DNA of 64,000 nt from Prototheca cutis (lineage: Eukaryota; Chlorophyta; Trebouxiophyceae; Chlorellales; Chlorellaceae). The notes below the pieces were generated by a model. It was not told the origin of the DNA. It saw only the letters and a list, made by a program, of their open reading frames with translations, and searched no databases. Both the position numbers and the translations under genes were made by a program. How positions within the stretch are numbered: the stretch's first letter is position 1; every line of letters starts with the position of its first letter. The stretch lies in NCBI GenBank assembly GCA_002897115.2, contig BCIH01000002.1:338018-402017 (forward strand), in the 5' to 3' direction. Positions 11,651 through 22,647 of this stretch are shown piece by piece.

Positions 11651-14600
11651 TCAACTGTCACTGCCGGCATCATCATGTTCTTCATGGCTACCGTTGTCGT
11701 CGCCATCTGCCGCCTCCTCGTCACATCCATCGTCATTCACCGAGTGCCGATCCTCATCCTGAGCTTCTTCGGCATCAGGCTCTCCCTCCTTGGGTTCGAC
11801 CATCCCCTGCTCCTCTGCCTCCTCTGGGTACATCTGGAGGCACAGTTGGGTGGAGTGGAGGAGCTTGGTTTGCGGGTGAGGGAGGGAGTGCAAGTGGGGA
11901 TTGGAGGAATGCATGCAAGCAGACAATGAGAGCTTGCGCCCACCCAGCCCAAACCAGTAGCCCTGCCGCACAGCCATCCATCCGTGGCAATCCCCCCCCC
12001 CTTCGCGTCAACATCCGCCCAGACAGACAACGCCAATCGCACCTGGCTGGCCATTTCATTGCCATGCAGATCCTTGTGCTTCAGTGCCCCCATCCAAAAG
12101 GAATCGGCGCGATCCATCTCCGCCAGCAGCAGTTTGACACCATACACAAACCGCTCCAGCGTCCGCTTGACTTGGGGCACCTGTCGGCAACGCAAGGAAC
12201 TCGGTTTTGTGTGTGGATGACAAAGTGGGAGAATTCATCCATCAACCTCCCACCGAAACAGAAATCCACCGGGGTCAAACAAACGCGCCTTGTCCGAGAG
12301 GGACAGCTGTCGTCGAACCTTGCTCTCCGCTGCCAAGACTTGGAGCACTCTGGTGCCCTTTTGGACATCCTTGACCTGTAGCACGGCGTCTCAGTGAGGG
12401 TTTCTTCCTTGCGCTGTTCAGAGCAAGACAGTTGATTGAGTCGTCATGTCCACCAGAAGCGGGTACTGGTGTCACCGCTGCTGCACACTATGTACACCTA
12501 GCCAAGATTCCTACGTCCAGCCCGACCAAACCTCCATTTACATGACGAGAAAAGAACCCGTGTGTGACATCAAAACAACACCATCGCCGCTGTCCTCGCA
12601 CCAGGCTCTGAAATGCAGCGTGGTGGTGCCCCGCCCGCAGCAGGGTTCTCCAAAAGGGCAGCGTCTTCAGCAGCAGATCGACGTACTTTCCACCATGCTT
12701 GAGTGCCAGCGTCAGTGCCTGGGTCTTGGCGTCGTGCGAACGCACAAGGGCCATCAGCACGCCAAAGATCCGGGTGCAGGCACCGTGCCGGCCTATCATA
12801 GCTGTAAGTTCCTGACTCTCGGGATCAGCCTGCGGCGCAGGCAGCGCCGTTGTGCCCGACACAGCAGCGCCCCATTCCATCTGCAGTCAAGATGGAGAAA
12901 AGCTTGATGTGCCGTGGTTGGGTGGCGGCATTTTTCTTTCAGAGCACCGGCCCCATTGAATCCAGCAATGACTGTGCACAAGAGCACATGCGCCTGCCAT
13001 GGGCCACTACCGCCCTCAAAAGAGAACAAGAACAGTCCCACCTGCAGGCACTCGAGGGCCTTTCGATACCAGACTATGAATGTGGCTCCACAGAGCAGTG
13101 GGCAGCCGGCCACGGGTTCCTGGGCTTGCCTGCCCGAGGTGTGCACAGGAACCAGGGGCAGCAGGTTGAACGCCAGCTCCTCCAGTGAGGCCAGCCGCGT
13201 CTCAGGGCACCCAAGCCAAGCCTGCAGCTGCATGGACAGACCCTGGGACACGGTCTTTCCAGCCACCACCACCTGCATTGCAAAGGGTGTGGAATAGGTA
13301 GTGCCAGGGTTGGGCTGGTATTGAGATATCTGGTGGTCTAGCACAGGTTCTGGGGGCTGCTGAACATACCGATTGATGCCGATGTACGGGCAGAAAGCAT
13401 GCACTTTGATCGCACATCACTGCACCAGCTCGAGAAGATCGCCCGTCCATGCTGCATACCTGCGAACAAGCCCCAGCAGCGCGCTGGGTGCCGGGGGCAC
13501 CGTGTTGGCCGAAGAGAAGCTGGTGGGAAGCTAGGGAGATGCGCTTGCGCGCGCGGGTGAGCAACGCGTGCGCTGCAGCCTGAGGTCCACCAGGTGGGCA
13601 GGATTCTGGATTTGGGGAAATGGAGTTTGGGACAATGGCGATTCGGAGTGGGGAGGACGTGTTCCGATTGGGCCGAGCATGCAACTTGAGATGGGTCAGG
13701 TCTCATCCCATCCTGGCCATCGCTTCCACCACCTCTGGTGGGAGAGGCTTCATCCATCCTCCCCCTACCCCACCCCCATCACACACACACACACACACAC
13801 ACACCACCCCATCAGGAACTTCCAATACCGCCAACAACAACAACACCAGCAGCAGTAGCACCTGTGTGTCTCTGAAGCACGACAGCCAGCTTCTGCAAGA
13901 GCTCCAGGATCACTGCGTTTATTCCCGGGTCTGGGTCCCCAAGCTTGGATGCCCCCGTCTGAGGTCGGGGCCGAGAGCGCTGCGAGCCAGCGCTGGTCTC
14001 ACCGTTCTGCTCCGCCATGGCGGGCAGGTGCTGGGCAAAATATAGAAAGGCCGACTTCACTTGGGCAAGGGGTTCCGGGTCTTTGGGAGCGGGGTGATTT
14101 GGAGAGCCATGGGTAGGATGATGTGTATGTTTGGTCGTGGCAACGTGTGTTGGAGATATCGACCATGCATTACACAAAGGCAGTGGCCGCCCTGGCAGTG
14201 ATTGATCTTATCATGCAAACAAGCCTCTCCATGTTCCGGGTGGATGANACAGTTGTCTGTCTATGTGCCTTGCGGTCCACGGATGTATGCTTGAGCCCCT
14301 TCAAATGCCCAAACAAACACACCTGAAGAAGAACGCATGTGCCGGTCGGTTCGGAAGGGTTGCATGAACACCGCCGTCCGCGCAAGGATCTCGTCGTCGT
14401 TGGAGCTCTTTATCACCAGTCCCAGGCACTGATTGGTCACATGGAGTGCCGACATGAAGAGCCTGCGATTGGAAGGGTGGGATCAAGTGAGTATGAGCAG
14501 TTGCAAACGGTAGCGAACATGGTTGTATCAGTGAGAGTCAGCTGCACTGGGTCCACAGCCCCCTGGACAGATCCTGATGCAGGAAAGCCTTCGTCCACAC

Positions 14601-17600
14601 TATACCAGAGCACCCCTTTGTACCCCCGCAAAAAAGAAGAAATAAAAAACCCCCTACCCAGACAACAAGGTACCTGTTTGCTGCAGCCGCAGGCTGCATT
14701 GCCACTTGCACTGCAGGCAGGGAACCCAGACAGGTGTCCTGGGGCAACCGTGGTGCCGCCTGGGCATCGGCCGTACTGCCTTCCAGAATGGCCACCGCCG
14801 CATCCAAGTCCCGGCGCACCAGAGGCAGCAAGAGCATTAGATTCCCAGCTGCCCTGCTCTGCTGTGTGCTGGGCTTGATCCCGACACCAGCGGTGCCAAC
14901 GCCAACACTCACGTCAGCAGTGCCCGGCTCTGCAAGGATCAGGCCCAGCTCTCGGTGGAGATAGGCGGCGGCAGCAGGACGTTCCGCCCCAGTTATTCCA
15001 TGAGACAACAGCTGTGTCACCGTCTCCAGCGACAGTCTGGACAGCACATTGGGTGGCAGGGTACCTCCTTGATTGCCGGGGATCTGGGCAGCAGCCTGCG
15101 GAGCATCTAGCGGCGCTGCTTCTTCTGCATTGTTTTTGCAAGGGTTTAGAATGCATGTTTTTTTTTGGGGGGGGGGGGGGGGGGGATATACTCGTGAGCT
15201 CAAGGGATGATCTTTTGACGCAAGCAAAGACAGGAGCAGAGCTCCATGGGAGAGTGTCATCACTCAAAGAACGAATCCCACACACACACACACAAACGGT
15301 CCATTCCTCACCACCAGGGGTGCGGTTGGCATTGGTACTGGGCCGAGCTCCACCCTGCGAGAGCGACTGTTGTTGAAAATGGGAGGATATGGCTGGTTCT
15401 TCTGTGCACAAGATCAGCAAGTGTCAAAAAGGACAGCGGTCAGCACAGAATTCTGGTGATGTGATCCAAGGCTCCCCCACAACCTCGATCCACCCAACGT
15501 GCCTGATGTATGCCAGCAGTTCCAAATCCCTCTCCGCTGCCGCCGCTGCGACCACCCGCAGCGGCCGATGGCCGTCCACGGCCCCCTCTGACATGACTTG
15601 AAGCACGAGTCAACCCTCCGGCTTGTGCCTCGCTGGGCAGCTCAAATCCTGGCGGCGCCCAGGCCAGGCTTCCAGCCAACGCGCTGTCCAGCCAGACACA
15701 GGCATCGACCCGCTGGAGCAGCTTCTCACGCTCTGTTGCGGGTGCCGCACAGGCTGTAGGCCCGGCAAGCACGGGTTCTGCCCAGGCGTCTAACAACGCA
15801 CGCGCCCAGCCCAGCGCCGCATGCAGCGCCAGCAGCAGGCCCGCGCGGCGCGATGCGGAAGCTGTCGAGAAGCTGGCTGGGGAATACAGACTCGGCTGGG
15901 GCAGCAGGAGAGGCGCGCCCAGCAGCGCGTCCACGGCCGCAAGGCTGCCATGAAGCCTGCGCTCCAAGCGGGCCAGCAGCCGCACCGCAGGGCCCGCACA
16001 CCGCAACCGTCCCAGTTCTGGGGCCGGGGGCACTGGCAAGGCTGTTTTGTTCGCTGTGCCCTGCACGCCAGCGGCTAAAGCAGCGCCCTGCTGCGAGGCT
16101 GCCGACCCCACTGGTGCAGCCGCCACCGTGCCACCAAATTCTTTGACCAGAAGGGGCAGGATGCCGATACAGATGCCGCTGATGCCTGCATCCAAATCCC
16201 ACCAGCAGCTTGAAGGCATGGGTTCGCCCGCCAGCTGGAGGACAGTCGTTGATTCTCGAGTAGATGGGCCCATTGAAGCACTGTCTGGCCGGTGGCTGTC
16301 ACTGTCACTGGAGCCGTGCTGCACAGATGATGACTTCTCCAGACCATTGTTATCATCAGCTGTCACAGGTGCATCGGCAACGTAGGTCGAGTCCACCAGA
16401 CCCGTCAGTGTGTCAGAGACATCCGACAGCAGCGCAGGGTCGGCGGCTTCCAGGCAGCTTCCAGGGTGGGCCAGGCGCGAACACAGCGCCAGGAACGCGC
16501 GGGGGGAGCGGCACCCGGCCATCAGTGCCTGCAGCAATGATCTTGCGGCTGCGATGTGGCTCTCGGGGGAGCCTTCCGTCCCCAGGGCGCCGATGGTCGC
16601 CAGACCGACTGCCAGTGCGGCCTCCTGAGAAGCTGGCATGCAGCTGCGCCACATCTGCCGGACAGATGTCTGGACGGTGCCCACCAGACCATTGTCAGCC
16701 GTGGCCATGGCAGTCACCGACAAGCAGCCCAGGACATCTGCCAGCTCTGTCTGGAGCCGGGGCCGAAGATGCGGCGCCAAGGCAATCAGAGACGGGGCCA
16801 GGTCAGGCCGACCGAGCAGAGCGGTGGGTTGCCGGGACACCAATTGATGCAGCGCCACCAGAGATGCTCCGGCCTCCGAGACTGATCCCGTGCCCAGGTG
16901 ACCCATCAGAGCTGCCAGAGTGGCCTGAAAGAGGGGGGAGGTGCAGCAATAAGAGTGACGTCCATGTTATTAATAATTCAAGCGACCCAATCTTGTGCCC
17001 AAGTGTACACACACAAAAGAACCTCAGCAGAATACGCCCTCGCATACCTCTTGGAATCGGTCGGTGCCAGAAAATTCGGCAAAAATCTCGGCGAGCATCG
17101 CAGCACCCGCTGTCGGTGCCAGCGCCGGTGTCCTCAGCAGAAGCTGTGCAGCATTGAGCAGCGCTGGAAACGCCGGCGCCAGCACAGCCTTTTTGCGGAG
17201 GGCAGAAGTGTGTGGTAAAGCATTTGGGTCCCTTTTGGAGAGCTCAAGGAACCTAGACAATGATGGGGTGACCGCCATTTCTAGGAAAATCTCTTCCAAA
17301 ATCAAAATCCTTCATAAACCCCCTCCCCCACGGAGCCAACTGACTGAGAAGCCGGTGATGGAGGCGGTGAGCCAGTCCACGCCATTCTTTGCTCGTAGCA
17401 GTCGCAGCATGCAGGTCTCGCCAGTCTTCTTGTGTGAGGGACCCAGCGTGCCCAGCAGGAAGATCCACCATGCATCCAGAGTCCGCGGCGGCTCGGGACC
17501 TGTGGACGTTTTGGGTTGTTCCTGACTCGTGTGAGGAGGGTTCCCCTCACTGTCCATCACCTCCCCCCACCGTACGCATGCACACATGTGCACACAGACA

Positions 17601-19308
17601 CAGACACCTTCGGCAAGGGACAGCAGGTGCAAATTGATCCCGGGCAGCACAGCCTGACGCCACTGTAGGCAGCGCAGCATGGCCGTAATCAGCGGCGCCG
17701 CGTGCGCAGCAGCCGCCTGTGACCCCTGCGTTGCGTAGGTTCCGGTGGTGTGGTCATCATCAGCGGTGTCCTTGCGCGTTTGCTCTGCCAGTGGGGATGC
17801 TGCCAGTCGACGAAGCAAAGTCGGTAGCTGGTCGTCGCTCGCGACGTGGAGCACCAAGAATTCCAGCGCCAGCGCCGCATCCCGTCGGCCCAGCTCCCCG
17901 GCGCCGGGGCCAAACCGGGTGCAGAGCGCCGTCTGCACAGCCTGTCGATCCCGGGGAGCCAGGGCCAACATCCTCAGGGCCTCCAGGGTGCCAGGCAGTG
18001 GGCAAGGGGAATTTGGCGCCAGGACAATGCCGATGATGCGCTGCAACGAGGTCGTGTGTTTGCGGGGGTTGAAAGCTGGGGGACATCAAATTGTTGCTTG
18101 GTCACACTGCATCATGTCCATCTGAGAAAAAAAAACAAGAAGGCAGCACGAGTCAACAACCCACCAAACAACTGACTGCCCACCTCATTGTCGTCGGCGG
18201 CGGCAATCTCGGGCAGCATTGCCACGACCCCGGCCGCCACATCAGCGGGGAGCTCGCGGACCAACAGCTCCAGGCAGCAGTCCACCAGCTCTGGCGATTC
18301 GGTCAGGCCGTCCAGCCACTTGAACTGGCCCACAAGCAAGGGCGCCAAGTCCGCTCCCCGACCGTGGGCGTCCTGTAAAAGCGCCGGGAGCGTGTCCCTC
18401 AAAAGGGCTGGGGCCAGAACACCCTGCAGCCCCGGCGTGCTGAGCAGTACGCGGACGAGAGAATCACCGCTGTCTGTGGCAACCTGCAATGGTAGTGGCG
18501 ATGGGGTTGAATAAGCTGGAAAAGAAAGGCTGTGATGAGAGCCGGGAGTGGCTTGTTTTCCGGGATCGTGGTGGTGCCAGTGGCTCAGAGGTTGCGAGAA
18601 CCTCCTCGTTACTGACGGCAGGCCCCCCCCCCCAAAAAAAAACCCCAGAAAAGCCATGGGTCCATTGAAAGGACCAGACAGCAACAATGCCCGGCTGCTA
18701 CTACATTGGCGGTGCATGTCAGGGGGTTGAGGGCTGCGGCCAGGACGTCCCGATCCTCCCACGTCTTCAGCAGGTACTCAGAGGCAGCTGCCGCCCGCCT
18801 GGCATCCAATCCGACCGCCCGGCCCAGTCGGCGCTGCAGCGTCCTGGAGTCTGGTACCTCAAAACATGTGTTGCCCAACCCGTCTGTGGTCTTCCTGCAC
18901 CCAGCATCCTCCAGCTGGCAAGCGGCATGGGGAGGCAGTGGGGTGACATGGCTCATGCGATCCAGCAACACACATGCCCACTGCTCTGGTCCTCCTCCTC
19001 CTACTAAAACCTGCAGTCTCCACCGGCTCGTGCACCTGAGACAACATGCAAAACGAATGTCATGCACTCACCATGCTGACTGCATTGAAGGCAGGGGTCG
19101 TCCTGGCGTCCTGGGCCGGGCCCTGGGGTGGCCCATCGTCCAGCCCACGCTTGCGCCCCACCCCAGACGCCGAGCGTGCCGAGTCTTGCATGCCGCGCAG
19201 CACACTACATGCCCGAGATATTTTCAATTTACTCGACGTAAAATGTGATGTCGATTGAACGCGCCTGCCCAAGAGGGTCCTGGACAATGGATCACTTGTC
19301 GAAGCCAT
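11651..19308 (-). CDS. FANCD2: Fanconi anaemia group D2 protein homologue
   Basis: A many-exon minus-strand gene of 7.7 kb. The C-terminus settles identity: TLERFVYGVKLLLAEMDRAD then FWMGALKHKDLHGNEMASQV matches the conserved FANCD2 end, followed by the typical acidic tail (EEAADGDDNGSHEEHDDAGS). Upstream matches include the HEAT-like block FKWLDGLTESPELVDCCLEL with VVAMLPEIAAADDNE, and GICIGILPLLV plus LERRLHGSLAAVDALLGAP. Exon 1 is 19072-19308 from the ATG at 19308 (an in-frame ATG at 19191 is an alternative); exon 2 starts at 19010. FANCD2 clamps DNA with FANCI after mono-ubiquitination in crosslink repair. Oddity: the segment 16427-16471 aligned to the human Lys561 region has no lysine. 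Internal introns carry poly(T)-poly(G) at about 15162-15185. Not every exon border was resolved. Confidence 0.9.
13778..13803. repeat. (CA)n microsatellite inside FANCD2
   Basis: Roughly 12 CA dinucleotides in an intron of the minus-strand FANCD2 gene. Confidence 0.8.
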
Positions 19309-19542
19309 TGCAGGCTGTCAGATTGAACTGAGCCCATGCTGTGATCTCCGGCAGCATGCGGCAACGAGATGCGCTGGCGGATTTTCCAGGTCTCCATGAG
19401 AGATCTGCTGCGTTCACCAAGTGCAGCGCTCCTGCAGGACCTGGTTGGTTTGGACTTTACAGGTGCCGACATGCGACGGGGGAAATACCCGGCCCTCAGT
19501 GCGGTGACCATGCTGTGAGGCCTCGTGAGAAGCATCGGCGCC
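19309..19542. promoter_or_regulatory. Short bidirectional promoter region, FANCD2 / MFS transporter
   Basis: Only 234 bp separate the divergent start codons (350 bp if the FANCD2 start is at 19191), so the two genes probably share a promoter region. No TATA box is evident. Confidence 0.45.
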
Positions 19543-20974
19543 ATGGGCGTCGGGAGGCCCCAGCCCATGCACTTGGACATGGTAGGGGCGTTGATGGCTC
19601 CTGCATCTCAATGTTCTCACCTTGTGCGTGCTTGCTTGCTGTAATAAAAAAATGCCCTGCCACTGCTGTTTTCGCCCTCGCAACCCCGGCAGGAGGTGGA
19701 GGAGCAGCTGGTGCTTGGACGGCTCAACCGGCACATCATTCCCTGGCTCTTCAGCCTCGCCATGATCTGCTACCTGGACCGGACCAACCTGAGCTTTGGA
19801 GCCCTGGAACTGAACAGGGACTTGAAGTTTGACTGCGCGACCTACGGCTTTGGCGCCGGTGGGTGGCGGTGGTGCTGTGTTGGCGGGGGTGCATGTGTTT
19901 GTTTGGTGGCGTGGGGGGTGTCGTGAGGAAAGGTTGTCGTCATTGGCGGAAGGAAACATGTGAATGCGAGCAGAGCCTGCCTCCGCCAGTCGAACATCTC
20001 CCCGCCAAAAGAAAATAAGAACAGACAAGCAGCACCACACCCGAGCGTGCCCCATCCCCCCAAATGATGACGCCAGGAATCTTCTTCATTGGGTATGCGC
20101 TGTTCCAGTTGCCACTGACGCTGGCGCCGCAGCGCTTTGGCGCACCCACCTGGCTGTTTGCTGTCTGTACCCTCTGGTCCTGCGTGACGGTGGTCCAGGC
20201 CGCCGTGCGCGGCCCGATGTCGTTTTACATTCTCCGTTTCCTCCTGGGCGTGGCNGAATCCAGCACGTTCCCCACCATGTACTACCTCCTCTCTCTGTTT
20301 TACTCNCCGGCTGAAATGTCCATGGCCTATTCTCGAGTGGCCACGGGCAACAGCGTCGCTCATGTCGTGGGCGGGCCCCTCGCCGCTGCAGTCCTCCACC
20401 TGGATGGCNTGTGGGGCATCCGTGGCTGGCAATGGCTCTTCATCACGGGAGGTAGAAAGCGTGAATTTCTCTTGTTTGGTGTGTCTTGGTGATGCAGTGG
20501 ATTGTTTTGGGTGCAGGCATGTCTTGCGGGCATCCTGGTCGTTCTGGAGTGGGCAGGTTGGTGGGTATCATTTGGGCGGTTGCCTTGGAGCCTTTCTTTC
20601 TCCAGCAAGCAACGACAAATCCCCCCAAACCCTCAGCCTGAGTCCCTGCTCCGCCCAATACAGGGTCGATGACGCTGGTGTTTGCATTCGTCATGCGGCT
20701 GTTCCTGGCAGGGGAGCCCAGGACGGCGTGGTTCCTGACGCCAGCAGAGCGCGAGTGGCTGCATGACCGCCAGGTGGCAAGCTCCCAGGCTGGTGGGGCG
20801 GGAAAGACATCCAAGTTCAGAGCCATTCTAGGTACATGCACATCGTGGAGGTGACGTGTATGCTTGGGGGGAGGGTGCAGGCATTTGACCCGCTGATCGA
20901 GCGAGAGCCGGCCCCAGGGACCCCCTTTCCTTCTCTTGGTTCCTTCTTCATTCTCTGGAATACCACACCGCCCC

Positions 20975-21005
<31 letters not shown>

Positions 21006-22239
21006 ACACACCCCAATAACACTCACAGACGTGGCCCGGGACTGGAGGGTACTATACCTGGCTGTAGTGTGGATGTTGACGGCATCGGCCATATTCGGCA
21101 TCATGTTTTGGGCACCGCTGCTCATCGCAAGCATGTTTGGAGGTGGCAGTGGCAGCGCACCGCCNGCGCCTGCCAGCCCGGCCAGCGATGGCGGTGACAA
21201 GATTTGCAGCCAAGGTGCGATGAATTTGGCCAGCGTTTTTTTATCCCTGTTTGTCGTTCACTCCTGTCGTTCCCCAGTCTGGGATAGGCAGCAAGCCGTA
21301 CCATGTGCAAAGGACCAATGCAGGGAGCGGGGGCCATGGTCTTGGAACGAGCACAGTCGCCCTGCTGACGACGCTGCCACATTTGGCCGGCGCGGTCGCG
21401 ATCCTGATCAATGCCCGGCATGCCGAGCGAGTGAACGAGCGGCGCCTTCATGCGGCAATGCCGCTCGTTGCAGGCGGCGTGTTCCTGGCGTCTACTATGT
21501 TAGTCGCCGCACACCTTGGGCCCGCCGCGGGGTTTGTCTGCCTCATCATCGCTGCTGCCTGCACCTGGGCCTTCCATGGTGAGTCCCAGTTGTTTTTTGG
21601 GGGAAGGAAGGGGGGGATGATGGTGGTGATTTTATGATGGCGAGATCCCTAGACTCTGCCATGGCGGAACACCGTGCACCAGATTGCTGGACCTACGACG
21701 AGTGGCCATGACGATGACCAACCGCCCTGCCAATCACCAATCTCCCAGCTCCCTCACACTCCCCTGCCCTTCTTGTTGAAGGCCCATTCTTTACTTGGCC
21801 GTCGGTTTTCCTAAAGGGCGGTGCCAGCGCAGCGGCATTTGCCCTCATCAACTCGTTTGGATCGGTGGGCGGGTTCATAGGGCCGTCGTTGATCGGTGCA
21901 GTGTCACACGTGACGGGGTCGTACGGCGCCGCGATGGCGGCGCTGGGGGCCATGCTCGCACTCTCTGGTGCTGCGCTGATGGCCTTTCCCGTTGCGGGGG
22001 CAAACGACGTGCGTGTGGACGTTGTAGACCTGGAAGAAAGCGCGGCGCTGAACGATGGCGACGCCGCGGCGGGCCTGGCGCAGGAGGAAATCGGCCCGGA
22101 TGCCAGCGGGCACCTGCACCCCGGCAGCTGGAATGGTGGCGGTGCCGCGGTCAAAGCGGATGGAGCCCTGGCATCCGGGGATCGACCTGCTGCGTTGGGA
22201 CCCCGCACACGGAGTGGCAGCTCCTTCCGGAGTCTGTGA
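19543..22239 (+). CDS. MFS transporter, anion:cation symporter (ACS)-like
   Basis: Seven exons (19543-19581, 19693-19858, 20077-20451, 20664-20831, 21029-21214, 21324-21578, 21782-22239) join in phase to 548 aa. The N-terminus EEQLVLGRLNRHIIPWLF, the first membrane helix and CYLDRTNLSFGAL are typical of the ACS family of the major facilitator superfamily (tartrate, allantoate and phthalate-type organic anion carriers). About twelve hydrophobic helices follow, with the family-typical AESSTFPTMYYLLSLFY in TM4 and a central cytosolic loop. The last 60 residues are hydrophilic, acidic then glycine/arginine-rich. The substrate cannot be read from the sequence. Four undetermined bases lie in codons but do not break frame. 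The intron at 20832-21028 has about 20 C before a (CA)n tract. Confidence 0.85.
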
Positions 22240-22647
22240 TGGCTCGGAATCGTGTGCTTGCTGACCGCGACTGCCATTGCATCCGTCAGTAGTTGCATTG
22301 TCGCAGTTTTTCAGACCCCAGCAGGAACAGCAGCACCTCTGCACTCACAGCTCGCTTTTTCCTCTTCTTCATTATCTGTTGCGGCTCGTTCACGCTGTTG
22401 AGATTGCGTGCTTGCGCTCGCAGGCCGAGCCCTACCTCTCAGAGTGCTCCCAACGCCGGCGTTTCTACACACTGTGGGAGGAGACTGGCTTGGCTGGAGG
22501 TGGGCGTGGATGACAGGCACTTGACCGCTGCAGTGACGCGATGGCTGGAACATCTCAGGTCAGGGGACAGCCTGTGGTCAGAAAAGAAACCACCGTGCGA
22601 GCGAGTGTTTGTCCAACGCAGAGCTACACCCTGCCACCTCCTCCAGG
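22240..22647. other. Convergent intergenic region
   Basis: About 400 bp between the MFS and exonuclease 3' ends. No feature recognised. Confidence 0.45.

Noticed and set aside
21160..21170. Suspected frameshift at the undetermined base in the MFS gene
   Set aside because: Using the acceptor before 21324 restores phase without any indel, so the N is probably a simple ambiguous base.
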